64,000 nucleotides of DNA from Nissolia schottii. Lineage: Eukaryota > Streptophyta > Magnoliopsida > Fabales > Fabaceae. Location: positions 537,066 to 601,065 of the forward strand of contig QANU01019479.1 in assembly GCA_003254905.1 (NCBI GenBank), written 5' to 3'. This document shows positions 1 to 11,149 of this stretch, piece by piece; position 1 is the first letter of the stretch, and each line of letters opens with the position of its first letter. The notes under the pieces are model-generated. The model did no database searches and had not been told where the DNA came from. It saw only the letters and a program-made list of their open reading frames with translations. A program made the position numbers and the translations under genes.

Positions 1-594
1 TGTCACGCCCCAATTTAGGATGTGACCGCACATAAGGCTACTACCCTACAAAAGCTCTGGCATGGCATACTAATGTACATGAAATGCTCATAAATAAAAT
101 AAATAAATGACTTTATTTCCAAATAGCTAACTTTATAAAATAACTAATTTCATCCCACACTCCCCTTGACTGAGCGCCACAACAAAACAACTACACACGC
201 AACACCACCTCGGCTACTACCCCTGATACCCAACCTCGGTCTCAAAAAAAGGAGAAAAAAAAAACCCTGAGGCCAGCACCTCCCAAATCTAGCATCCCCT
301 CACCAGGCTAGCACCATGAGGCTGACACCCTCCCTCTGAGGTCGATGCCTCCCAAGCTGACACTATAACACCTTAGCTAGCTAAATACGCTACAGTCTTA
401 TTTAACACTCATTAGTTGTCACATTTTGGCTTACCTTGGCTTTCTTAGTTTAATTAAAATACTTAGTTTAGAAAATAGTGAGAAATTTTAAACTTTTCAT
501 AAAGACTTTGAAAACATGAGTCATAAATTGAGGAATAGAATAAATGAAAACTCTATGGAAGGAAGGGGAAATGTCGTCGCTTTTTAACATGGGA

Positions 595-815
595 TGAAAG
601 CTCTATCACATTATTCAAATGAGATGAGAGTGTGAGTGTGGGAGAGTCCTAGGGACTCTTTAGATTAGGGTTTCTTTAAAAAGAAAAATTAAATAATAAA
701 ATTATATTAATAAATATGATTGCATAAAATGTTGCAAAAAGTAATGCTAGTCTAGTGGATAAGACATTGCTCTGAATGCTGAGGTCTTAGGTTTGAGTCT
801 CACTGAACTTAAAAT
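595..815 (+). repeat. Dispersed repeat with tRNA-like A/B boxes, copy 1
   Basis: About 160-200 bases match the reverse complement of 23575-23790 very closely. Landmarks are GAGATGAGAGTGTGAGTGT, TCCTAGGGACTCTTTAGATT and the AT-rich core up to ATGTTGCAAAAAGTAATG. The right end holds an A-box-like TAGTCTAGTGGATAAG and a B-box-like GGTTTGAGTCTC, so a tRNA-derived (SINE-like) segment forms part of it. After the B box the two copies diverge. Confidence 0.55.
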
Positions 816-1764
816 AAGTTTATACTAAAATGACTTTAATAACAAAACATTAATAAACTCTTACAATTATTCCTCGAAAAAACATAAATATAATTATATA
901 TGCTAACATACGCGACCAATCCGAAGATCCTGCCTGTGTACAGCTGCTACCATTGCTCGAATAACTTGAAAGGAGAGGTAAGGGTGAGTCTTTGGGGGAA
1001 AGACTTAGCAAAGGACAACATACCCACTACACTCACATGAGACAGATCAAAAAATTTACTAGAAACATGCACGTATATACATATACTATATATAGCTTTT
1101 AAAACATAATTAATACATAAGTACTTCAATGCAAATAGACAACTCAACTTCATTTAAAGCATTGCATCAACTGATAAATGCAAATTTCAGTAATTAGACC
1201 TCCCACTAATTCCATTATTATTCATTAACTATATTTTAGCTTACTAATTCTAATTACTAGGGAGATATCTAACTTGAAGTTCTGCACGACCCTATAGGTA
1301 TGCTCTCTTAATCTAACTGCTCGAGCCTCACAGTATACTATTTGCTCGAGTATCATGGTGTGGTATCGTACAAGGTGCACCAAAGTCAACATAGACTATT
1401 GTTGACATATAGTTTTTAACTTAGATATACCCCCCTAATATTTATCTAAAACATGATATTCTGATTATGATCATTAACTGACAACAAAACTAACTTATCT
1501 TGATTCACTTACTTCACCTTAACCAATCATGATTGGGGTCTTATAACATGAACTTAAAAACGTCTAACTTGCTTATGTCTCTTATGACTTAATATCATGA
1601 CCCAAAATCTAACTATGTCTATACTTAGGACTACAGGTCCTACGAAAGATTGCTGACTAACTAAACATTTATTTTATTTAAATTATTTAGACAAATTAAT
1701 TATGAAACTGAAAGCCAAATGATACTAAATTAAATACTAATTGTTATTAACTATTTACAACTAA

Positions 1765-1797
1765 TATAAATAAATAAATAAATAAATAAATAAATAG
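1765..1797. repeat. (AAAT)n microsatellite
   Basis: Uninterrupted run of AAAT/TAAA units inside the LTR-like sequence. Confidence 0.8.
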
Positions 1798-2570
1798 ATG
1801 ATAATAGCTGTAGCGGAACTATCGTGGAAGATCCTACCTCTAAATGTCTGGAGCGACTACTAACTAAAATAAACTAAACAAAACTCTGATTACTCCATTG
1901 CGATGTAGAGCTCACTAGTGACTCGGAGACTGGTACTACTAACTGAGCTAGAGGATCAACACCATGGTCCTCAACTGGATCTTAAACAAATAGATGGGGG
2001 ATGAGTTCATCACTTAGTGAATGGGTACCATTGTACCACTCACATAACTTGTAATCATAATTATAACAAGCATATAAGGCAATTAAGCAACGATTAAATA
2101 AACATAATCAATATCACATTATATTAAAAGAATGAACGGATAACTGGAATGCACACACTACACAAACAACTACACCACTACTAAATCTGCTGAATTGTAA
2201 ATTAGATCTTAAGATGCATTGCACAACCTACATAGTTGATTTGACAAGAAAGTTAAGGTGTTTTATATGACCTACCTAGATGAATTGGCACACCACACAG
2301 GCTACTGATAACTGAACTGATAAATTGAAGCACCCATGGATTGTTGGATCTGTCCATCTCCACACGAGGGGTCGGGGAGAGACTAGCTCTCAACCTCGGA
2401 TAGAGCAGGGCTAGCTCCTAACCCTGGCTAATGAAGGACTGACTACTAACCTTGCTTCACTAGGATTGGTTCCCTGACTACTAACCTTGTGGTGTATTTG
2501 CCCTACCCGCCCTTCTAATTTCTTATTGGGTGTAAGGAAACCAATCAACAATCCTAACATAATTCGGAAG

Positions 2571-2863
2571 TTCAAAACACAAGTATTAACAAATCTAAAC
2601 ATGATTGAATGATTAAAAAGGGATTACTTATCGGTAAATAGGGTCTTGCTTGAACATGTTGAGAGGGCTTTATTATTAGACAAGGCAAAATCGATGAGAC
2701 CCAAACGACACTTTTTGTCGCGAAAGTAGGACTTTGTGTCCTTAGAGGGCATCTCATGACCAGTCTCTATGCACTTAAACGACCCATCTCCTTGCTCTTT
2801 GAAAGTCGACAAGCCAAGCAGATTGCCCCTTTCCTTCTTTTGATTCCCTTCAGCGGTCGCCAT
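2571..2863 (-). pseudogene. Truncated SURF2 pseudogene (exon 1 and start of intron 1)
   Basis: This is a second, broken copy of the first exon of the SURF2 gene at 26925-28415, in the same orientation. Reading down from an ATG at 2863 it encodes MATAEGNQKKERGNLL and then GDGSFKCIETGHEMPSKD, matching the intact copy. One base is missing relative to the intact exon after LSNNK, so the frame changes before the exon ends. The exon-intron boundary reads CCGATAAG where the intact gene has CCGGTAAG, so the GT donor is lost. Homology continues about 60 bases into intron 1 and stops at about 2571; exons 2-4 are absent. The ATG is preceded by open frame out to about 2998, which I take as chance. It cannot encode SURF2. 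Confidence 0.85.
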
Positions 2864-3612
2864 ACCCGTTTCGTAGTCTCCGAGAAAAGAAGCAAAGAAA
2901 TTGGAAAACCCTCTTATAGTAGGGAAATTCTTGTATGTTGTCAGGAGCCTTCTAACATGGACCAAGTATTTAGTTGGAATAAAATGGATTAGAGTCAAAA
3001 GTAAACATTTAAAAAGGCTTAGGGATAATATTGTAAAAAAAATATGAAATTTTAATTACATGTTTAATAAACAGCATCCCCACCATCACCATCTTCCACC
3101 ATGTCCTTTCTCTCCCTCCACCCTCCAACACCCCCCTCTTTCCCTCAATGCCAACGACTCCTCTGCCTCCTAAATTACCGCTCAACAACGTCTACCACCA
3201 CCACCATCAATACCTCCACACCCTTTGCATTTTTCTCTCCTCCCCGATTCTTTCCTAACTTTCTTCCTCTCTTACTCTGCTCCCCCTTTCACTCCTAAGC
3301 ATTCTTGATGCCACTGCCTTTGGCTCCCACCTCTAGTTCGCGTCAGATCTCTCATTTGCCCCGCCACTGCATCCTGGAATGTCTTTGTCACCATCGCCAC
3401 CCTAACCCACCACCAGATCTCGTGACCAAAAAAATGAAATAAAAAAAGTCGAATCTCCCTATTTGTGGCTTCCTGTTTGTTGTTTGCTTTGATTTCCTAT
3501 TTTTTAGTTTTGTTGGTTACTCTCTATTTAGCTTTGCATGATCTCACCTCATGTTTGGTAGATAAGGGTTGCAGTGGTGGGTGAGGTGGAGGTGGAGGGT
3601 TGGGTGAGGGCG
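2864..3612 (-). other. Duplicated 5' flank of SURF2, ending at a rearrangement junction
   Basis: The sequence from the pseudogene ATG to about 3585 parallels 28416-29055 upstream of the intact SURF2. It has the same pyrimidine-rich stretch with CACCATCACCATCTTCCACC, the same 'tgtttgttgtttgctttgatttc' type segment, and the same end near TTGCAGTGGTGGGTGAG. Homology to SURF2 stops there. By about 3613 the sequence instead matches the region upstream of PBB2 (near 59545-59590, reverse strand). A breakpoint between the two source regions therefore lies within about 30 bases at 3585-3613. Confidence 0.7.
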
Positions 3613-4594
3613 ACACTTATTTCTTTCTTTTTCCTAAAATTATAGGGCTCATTTGGCATGTTGGGTTAGGCAGGATTGGATAAGCTTATCCAGTCTACTA
3701 TTGATTTATCCAGTGTTTGGCACACACTAGATTAGATAAGTTAATTCATTAAAGACTCTTTATCCATCATTTTAATTGATAAGTTAATTTAACCTATAAG
3801 GATGAGATTAGACTTAATAAGAGTGTGATGAATAAGAAATCATGGAATTAATAAAAATATTAATAATAATAAAATAATAATAGTATGAATAATAATAATA
3901 TCAATCATAACAACAACAATAATAATAATAACAACAACTGATTTATCATATTAGCCTTTATCATGTACGGTCTCAACAAGAATCCCGATACATATAAAAA
4001 AAAAATGTATAATACCGTTAGTTCATATTTAAAAATTCTATATATGCATATCCATTTTATAAAATTTCACACTTATTTTAATTAAAAAAAATAAAAGAAA
4101 CCTAGGCAGAAACTAATTGACTAATTCCCTAACCGCACACACCGTCTCTCTCTCTAACCTTGCGGCTTCCTCCTCTCTCGCGGTGCTTCGCCTCTCTGTG
4201 ATAAGCAAAGCCAGCCGCCAGCCACCGACGGGCTCGTTCCTCCTCTCTCGGCTTGCTCCTCTCACCACCAGCCACCGATCAGGTTTCTTCTTTTTTCTTT
4301 TCTCCACAGCTAAATAAGAACTTTTGATCTCTGCAGGTTTGATCTCTCACTACATAAGTGCAGTTTGTTAGGCTGAGGAACATTTACATAAGAACGGGGA
4401 TGGGGGCATTCGTGCCTGTCTCTGTTTGTCAATTAGGATAAGATGTTTCAGAGCCATATTTGTTTTAGCTCTGAATCTGATGTCTTTTCTTTCTTTCTTT
4501 TGAATTTCCTACGTCTGTTAAGAAAAAGGGTACAATAGGGCTAATGGGTATCCTTTTAAACTCGTGTTCTGCAGGGTCAATTTGAATTTTGAGG
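3613..4594 (+). promoter_or_regulatory. PBB1 upstream region, 5' UTR and UTR intron
   Basis: Positions 3613-3651 match the PBB2 upstream region. An AT-rich stretch follows (about 3652-4110) that PBB2 lacks; its first bases, ATTTGGCATGTTGGG, look like a MITE end, but I see no matching second terminus. A CT-rich leader begins near 4140 (CCGTCTCTCTCTCTAACC) and contains an imperfect repeat of TCCTCCTCTCTCG. A UTR intron runs from a CAG|GTTTCTTC donor at 4283 to a TGCAG acceptor at 4574, leaving 20 bases before the ATG; PBB2 has the same intron. A weak TATA-like CTATATATGC sits near 4037. The transcription start is not determined. Confidence 0.5.
3845..3945. repeat. (AAT)n/(AAC)n-rich low-complexity tract
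   Basis: Runs of AATAATAATA and ACAACAACAA upstream of PBB1; absent from the PBB2 flank. Confidence 0.7.
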
Positions 4595-7500
4595 ATGTCG
4601 AAATCGGGAATAGATCTTCCTCCCAAGGGTGGATTCAGCTTTGATCTCTGCAGAAGGAATGAAATGCTTGAAAAGAAGGGTCTCAAGTCCCTACCGTTTC
4701 TGAAGACTGGAACGACTATTGTTGGTTTGGTTTTTGAGGTGTGAATGCCGAGTCATTGTTTTTCCTGCTCTTTTGTTACTGTTATATGTACTAGCCCCAC
4801 TCAGGTTACTGTGCCTGTCAATCTGCTTTTAATTGTTAATTTCACTTGGATGAGATTCCATGTTGTTGTGCACATATGCAAAGTTGCTAATAGAGTGGGT
4901 GCCTAATTAGAAATAAGTGAGTGAGGTATGAAAAAAGAAAGAATAGTTGGTTCGAGTTATGCTTATAAATTTACATAAATGATAGGGGCAAATTTGAAAA
5001 AAAGAGAATGACCTAATGGAGGTAGTTGAAATGCACTACCCAAATTGTATAGTAGTAGAACAAAGTTGAGTTTTCTTAGATTTTCGTAAGGATTTGGCTT
5101 TGCTCATTTACTGCTGTTTCCTTGCTATCTTATCATGAGTTACTGACCAGTAACCACAAGTGGGACCCCATGAAATAGTGGATCCAGACACGAGATGCGA
5201 ATTCACATTTCTGCTTGGAATCTAGAATGGCATAAATGTTACTTAGATGTATTTGACTTCTGAGGTTTCTTTGTATGGGTCAAGGAAACTCAACATATGC
5301 TGATGTTTTAAGTTCAGTTGAATTGTGTTTGTTGGTTGGTGGTAGAATTTTTCTTAGGTCATAAACTATGGCCAAATTTTGTGATGATAATCCAGTAATT
5401 GGTTCTAAACTCTAAAGTACTAACAACAAGTATAATGCAAATAATGGAGCTGGTGTTAGGAGTCAATAATTGCACTGAATTTCTTTATTTTTATGTTTTG
5501 TAACTTTATTTAAAGCACAAATTCTCTTCCACTCTTACTTTTTATGTCTGAAAATATCTTATTTTGAAATGTTAAACTTTATTCTAAAATGTACGAAGGA
5601 TTGATTTCTCAATTCTTCATAGCGTTCGGAACCAATTGAAATAAAAAATCCTTAAAACTCATACAATGGTTTACCAAAATTGTAATAAATTGGTTACTTG
5701 TACAATTGGTTATCGTATTCAACTCTTATATTGTTATTGGACGACCGGCAGATATCTAGTCCTGCAAACTTCAAGCTTAAATGTCCAATCTTGATCATGA
5801 GGGGGTTGAGTTAAGCCCATTTAATTCTTAAGAAACTCAATAGTGCCCATGGCATTGTTACTCGCTTTTGGGGTTTTCTTCGGCCCACTCAATTCTTAAG
5901 AAACTCAATAGTGTCCATGGCATTGTTAGCCGCTCCAAATAACTTTCCATATAGCTGCATATGTTGATTACATATTTAATTTCTGCATATGTTGATTACA
6001 TATTTAATTTATTTATTTATTTTTTGTATATTCTTATCTAATGTTGAAGTTTTCCACACAATAAAATTGTCTCAGGATGGTGTCATTCTTGGAGCAGATA
6101 CTAGGGCTACTGAAGGACCTATAGTTGCTGATAAAAACTGTGAGAAAATTCATTATATGGCACCTAATATATATTGCTGTGGAGCAGGCACTGCTGCAGA
6201 TACAGAGGCAGTAACAGGTAGGTTTTTAACATGCATTTGTTTCTTGTTACACCTTTTATATCATGCATTGGGGGTAGTTTGATATGGCTGGTGTATAAGT
6301 TTTACTCTTGTAATGTTATAAAATCATTGAAATTAGATGGATGTTATTTAATGTAGACATGGTTAGCTCACAGCTTCAACTACACCGCTACCATACTGGT
6401 AGAGAATCAAGAGTTGTTACAGCATTGACCCTTTTGAAGAGACACCTTTTCAAGTTAAGTTTCAGAACTTCCATCTCAAGTGAACTTGCTTGGTGTATAA
6501 ACCTCTCATTCTGACTCTTTAAATTATTGTCCAGCTACCAAGGTCATGTCTCAGCTGCTTTAGTTCTTGGTGGGGTAGATGTCACTGGACCTCATTTGCA
6601 TACTGTGAGTTCATTGCTTAAAACTTTTATCGTCTATGCTCAAGTTTCCTTGTTTCAAATGCATTTTGATTTCTCATTGACTTTTGATGATATGCTTGCA
6701 GATTTATCCACATGGGTCAACTGATACCCTCCCCTTTGCTACAATGGGATCGGGCTCACTTGCTGCAATGTCTGTGTTTGAGTCTAAATACAAGGAAAAC
6801 TTGAGTGTAAGCAATCATATTAAGGCTCAGAAATCTTGTTCATTTTCCTTTTTCTCTTTGTTATAATTATGAGGAATGCCACCCTTAAAACATGCTTCCC
6901 AAGTACAATTGATATTATTCTGTCAAATTGCTCTTTATTTATCATCTTTTTAATGGGATGGTATGAAATTAATGTCAATTTTGAGTCTATATGTAATGAT
7001 GTGTATTTGGATTGTTATAATTTTTGTGTGGTATATGCAACTTGTATCAGATGTCATCAAATTTGATGTTGCATTTTTTTTTAGAGATTTGAATTTGGTA
7101 TTAACAATTTGTGCAGAGGGATGAAGGAATAAAGCTAGTTGTTGAGGCCATATGTGCTGGTATATTTAATGACTTGGGAAGTGGAAGTAATGTTGATGTT
7201 TGTGTGATAACCAAGGTTAGTTCGTTGCCCAACCTACAAGAGTACTAGTTATTCTTTGAGGGGAATAATTTAGTTTTAATTTCAGTTCAAAATTCTTCAT
7301 TGGTGCTTCACAGGGACACAAGGATTATCTCAGGAACCACCTCTTGCCAAATCCTCGTACATATGTCAATCCAAACGGCTTTGCTTTCCCCAAAAAGACT
7401 GGTCCGTACCTAACTCTGCTAATTTATTACATTCGGATACAAAAATGATACTTAAATTTTTTTGCTTAGTATTTTGCATCAACATATTGCAGTCACATTT

Positions 7501-10500
7501 GCCTGACTTCACAATGTTGGGAATATGGTCAAGTATCAAACTTTGATATTTGCCTAAATTATGCAAGACCTTTTCAGCTTTTAGAATAACATACATGATA
7601 ATGTTAATGCTAGGCCATTCTCCATCAGCGACGCCATTCTAAATTCTCAAATGAGCAAGAGTTGCTGCATCATCACCTAGGAATTAGGATTAATGAAAAA
7701 TAATCAAGGGTTCTTCCATTTTGTGAACGGGTGAGGGTAAAGAAGCTAGTGGATGAGAGCCGTATTCGTTTTGAAATTTGGAATAAGGAAGCTAGTGCAT
7801 CAGAGCAGTGTTTTGAAATTTGGAATTTAGGTATGCATATAGGTACATCTACGTAAATAGTAGACACCAAAAGGAGGATACATTTTATATGCGTACAAGA
7901 AAATGAGAAATTAAGTGGGTAGGAGAGAAGGCAAATGACACTATGGTGTTGTTTAATCTACATAGTTTGATCTATGTTGCTAATCTCATGTGGTATAAGG
8001 CTTGGTTTTGTTGATATACAAAAAATTAAGTGGATAGGAAAAAAGGCAAAAGAAATAGACACTTCGAGTTTTAAGCTTGGGTACACTTTCAAAGCAAAAT
8101 CTTGAAATGGAGTATTCACAGTATTGGATAAGTACTTAAAGAGATGTTTTGAACGTAAAAAGGGTCGGAGATAAGAGCTTAGCTCTATAGTTTGTAATGG
8201 AATTGGTTACTTTTAATGGTATTTTTGTGCATATGCACCGCTAGTAGGCTAGTAGAGCACCTAAGCTACATTTATGGAAGGATTTAGAAGTCTTAGTTCA
8301 AGCGTTACCTTTAGGAGAAAATATTTTTGTAAGAGGGGATCAAAATGACGATGTCAGTTAGTAATAATGATGATGACTTGACTACCGGAGGCTGGAGAAG
8401 CTTGAAATAGGCTGAAAGAGAGCATGCAAGCGTGAAGCATAGAAACTTTTATGAGTACGGCGAGTTGTTAAACAAGTTCGAAATAGAATTGCCTTTTCAA
8501 GGGACAAAATGTTGAGATGCCTCCTTACCCCTCTGCGTAATGGGTTTGTGTAAGAAAGAGCATTCGTTCCTCTGTTTCAAGAGAACGAAGTAGCTGCTGT
8601 AAACCCAAACAGGTGAGTTTTAGTGAGGGAAAAACAAAAAACTTCCTTACTGCAAGGGAGAGAAAAATTAAAACTATAAGGGTTTTGCTAACAGGTGTCC
8701 TAAGGGAACTTGTTAAGAGGGAAACTTTTTATTGAAAACTCCAGATTTTGAGTTCCAATACAATGAATACATTGAAAGCTACAAAAATTTCCATTATTAA
8801 CTTCTTAACAAATGCCCTAAGCATTTGTTAGCTTTTTCCAAACTTGTTAATAGCTTAAGTGAGGACAAAATTGAAACTTTAATAGTTTAAGCGAGGACAC
8901 AGCCACAGTGCAAAAGTTGCTCTGTAATTTGAAAAAGGTGAGTTTAAGTGAGGGCAAAACAAAAACTTCCTTAGTTTAAGTGAGAGTGAAAATCAAATAA
9001 CTGTTTATGTGAGGGAAATTGCTTATTAGTATAGTATGAGTCAAAAGACGGAATTTTACTTGAAGATGAAAAATACAATTCGAACCTTGGCAGATGCATC
9101 ACGGGTGCAATACTCGCGATTTAGATTTAGAGTCTTGCCGCGACCCATGTTGTGAAGGCATAGATAACAAATTGCGAAGTGAATAGAGTCTTGGACCCGT
9201 AAAGCTCCACGACGCAATGCTCCACCTCTATAATGCCGCTATTTGGCAAGGTTAGCATTTGTGTTCAGACCTAAGGGTAAAGAATTTTAGTGGTGGGACG
9301 CAAGCATGCAAGATATAGTTCATGTTAAATTGGTTTGCTTTGAAGTGTGGTCCTTGTGTAAAAAATGCATTTCATAGGTTAAAGTTGTTGAAAAAAGTAA
9401 AGAAGAAATGGGACTTGGACCAAGTGAAATGCATCAAGGATAACAAGTTCTGGTCACAAAACAAGATATCAAGGAAAGATGGAAGAATTTTATTCACCAC
9501 ATATTTAACGATGAAGGATGGGCCATTTCTGTCACCCGCGGGGAAATTTTAATATCATGGAAGGCTTTGGAAATGAAAGCAAATTTTGGTATTGGTTAGA
9601 TCTGAGCAATCCAAGATATATGGTATGGTAGTCGGAACTAGTTCGAGAATATATGGTTTACTTATGCATCATCTGATTCTAATCCATGTAACCTAGAGGG
9701 CTAAGGCTTGGTTATTTTGTTTTGTTGTACTTCCACTAGAATCAATCATGTGCCAAAAACTAGTATTGTTTAAAAATCACACTGTTAGAACTGGTACCAA
9801 GGTAAAGAAAATAGCTGAAATATCTCTGTATTTTACTCATAAGAGCTCGCACTCCCTGACTTTTAAAAGCCAGCAGCAAAAAACATCTCTACTTTTTGTT
9901 TACCAAACGCAAAAGCTACCAAACCAAAGTCTTANAGGAATAAAATATTCTTTTATGTTAAAATGAATTCAATTTCATACAGATTCTTACAAAAGTGATA
10001 GGATTTCTAATGTAAGTAACTTGAATTCTCATGAGTTTAGAAAATCAAATTCCCTTTTCTTAAGATACCTAACATGGGAATTGATTTGCAAATCAAATCA
10101 TTTCCCATATTCTTTGATTTCAAACATACCCAATGTTTTTCCACTAAAGGATATGTGAGACCCCCAATCAACAAGTCTTATATAAGGGAGGGAGACATGT
10201 AGGCTTGGTTTAGTAATGCTATGGCTTTTTGACTTTCGACTCTCCAAAAGCTGCTCTAAAAAAGTCATAACGGTATTATTTGGTAAAAAAATAAGAAAAT
10301 AGCTCTCAATAAACAAAAGCTATAGGAGTAGCGTTTGGTACATATATTATAAATCTAACTTTTATATATAAAATTGCTATAATAATCATAAACATTAAAG
10401 AGAGTAATAATGGCCATTAAAAACTAAGGTTATATTGGTATTTTAATGTTTAGAGAGCATAAATCAGTTTTGAAGAGCTACTCATAAGAGCTCGCACTCC

Positions 10501-10955
10501 CTGACTTTTAAAAGGCAGCAGCAAAAAACATCTCTACTTTATGTTTACCAAACGCAAAAGCTACCAAACCAAAGTCTTAGGGGGTTGATTGCTTCAATTG
10601 GAAGGAGGCAAACTGTACTTTACTCAAAGTTAATAGGTCTTTTATAATTCAAGCCTAGATAGTATACTTCCATGACATGTGCATAAATAAATCAAATTCG
10701 CACTAAGAGTTTGAGAAGATAATCAGGCATTGATAAATCTGCCCCTTCTGCTTGTACGTGCTTCCTTTCTCGTCCTCCTGTTTTTTCTCCCTGATTAACC
10801 GGTACTGAGTACTAGTGCCCTGTTTGAAATTGTTGATGTATTTTAATCTCTAATATTTTATATTTATCTATGTTGCAGAGGTTCTCTTAACAAAGATTAC
10901 CCCGTTAAAGGAGAAAGTGGACGTTGTTGAAGTAGGAGATGCTATGGAAGAGTAG
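4595..10955 (+). CDS. PBB1: 20S proteasome subunit beta type-7 (beta2), copy 1
   Basis: Catalytic beta2 subunit of the 20S core proteasome (trypsin-like site), acting in cytosol and nucleus. Exons: 4595-4738, 6076-6217, 6357-6453, 6535-6604, 6702-6806, 7117-7215, 7314-7401, 10879-10955. They total 822 bases, all phases agree, and the product is 273 residues, the usual plant length. The propeptide ends KTG|TTIVGL, exposing Thr40 as the N-terminal nucleophile. Mature Asp17 (Asp56, in [11 protein letters not shown]) and Lys33 (Lys72, in NCEKIHY) are present, as are [12 protein letters not shown] and LGSGSNVD. The C terminus is [10 protein letters not shown]. Intron 7 (3.5 kb) holds a LINE relic and MITEs; its donor, ACTG|GTCCGT, is weak but shared with PBB2. 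All other introns are GT-AG. The predicted protein is identical to PBB2. No damage is visible, so it is probably expressed. PBB is the plant name for beta2; which copy deserves which number is arbitrary. Confidence 0.95.
5830..6009 (+). repeat. Short tandem duplications in PBB1 intron 1
   Basis: Two pairs occur just upstream of exon 2: an imperfect repeat of AATTCTTAAGAAACTCAATA (also in PBB2) and a 27-base duplication starting CTGCATATGTTGATTACAT (about 5955-6009). PBB2 has only one copy of the second, so that duplication is private to PBB1. Confidence 0.7.
7620..9560 (+). mobile_element. Decayed L1-like LINE relic in PBB1 intron 7
   Basis: Conceptual frames on the plus strand, broken by many stops and shifts, resemble the endonuclease part of plant LINE ORF2 at about 7840-8400: [11 protein letters not shown] (cf. 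the usual IQETKW), then FKLGYTFK, and AYAPLVG near 8235 (cf. the SAYAPQVG motif). At about 9320-9560 comes the linker before the reverse transcriptase: [13 protein letters not shown]. The middle (8560-9030) has been replaced or interrupted by MITE-like repeats. No intact ORF and no poly-A tail can be assigned. The same relic, mirrored, lies in PBB2 intron 7 (54310-56260), so the insertion is older than the gene duplication. Confidence 0.7.
8687..8832. mobile_element. Small MITE with GCTAACA...TGTTAGC ends
   Basis: 146 bp beginning GCTAACAGGTGTCCTAAGGG and ending with its imperfect inverse, CCTAAGCATTTGTTAGC. A related copy is at 55062-55225 in PBB2 intron 7 and a more diverged one at about 60157-60320. 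It is flanked on both sides by AAGTGAGGGCAAAAC-type repeats, which suggests it inserted into another small element. Confidence 0.6.
9829..9936 (+). repeat. Direct repeat unit 1 (partner at 10480-10586)
   Basis: About 106 bases starting TACTCATAAGAGCTCGCACT and running to CCAAAGTCTTA recur almost unchanged at 10480-10586 in the same intron. The single ambiguous base in the window (N at 9935) is at the end of this unit. PBB2 lacks the segment at the equivalent place. Confidence 0.75.
10200..10586. mobile_element. MITE-like element in PBB1 intron 7
   Basis: Starts TAGGCTTGGTTTAGTAATGC and ends GCTACCAAACCAAAGTCTTA, an imperfect inverted terminal repeat of hAT-MITE style. The left two thirds are also in PBB2 (about 49020-49275, reverse). 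I could not find a clean target-site duplication, so the boundaries are approximate. Confidence 0.45.
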
Positions 10956-11149
10956 CTATAAGTTAAATCTGGTGTTTGAGAATGAAATTTGATTACTGTG
11001 ATGACTATGATAATTTATAATTGTACTTTCAGAACGTTGGCTTACCTAAAATGATTTCAGTTCATTAGTTTGTATTTTCAGAGTTGTATTCCTATTGCAG
11101 AGTAACTTGCATCACACATCAATTCAAAAGGAAAATTATAATTCGGTGA
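10956..11149 (+). other. PBB1 3' flank / 3' UTR
   Basis: Sequence after the PBB1 stop matches the flank of PBB2 (48525-48639, reverse) to about 11080, including GTACTTTCAGAACGTTGGC. It then gives way to the copia fossil. This marks the 3' edge of the duplicated block. Confidence 0.6.

Larger units (their letters stand above)
1..2570. repeat. LTR-like repetitive sequence, unclassified
   Basis: No coding region is recognisable. The window opens with TGTCACGCCCC, a type of terminus seen on plant Ty3/gypsy LTRs; read on the minus strand it would be an LTR 3' end (GGGGCGTGACA). Short imperfect repeats such as 'ctaaccttg' and 'ctagctc' cluster at 2340-2500. The stretch ends where homology to SURF2 intron 1 begins, near 2571. 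I see no PBS, gag or pol motifs, so family and orientation are inference. Confidence 0.35.

Noticed and set aside
735-790. Possible tRNA gene
   Set aside because: A- and B-box-like motifs are present but no cloverleaf can be folded; better explained as part of a repeat. The same applies to the boxes in the SINEs at 44106 and 48080.
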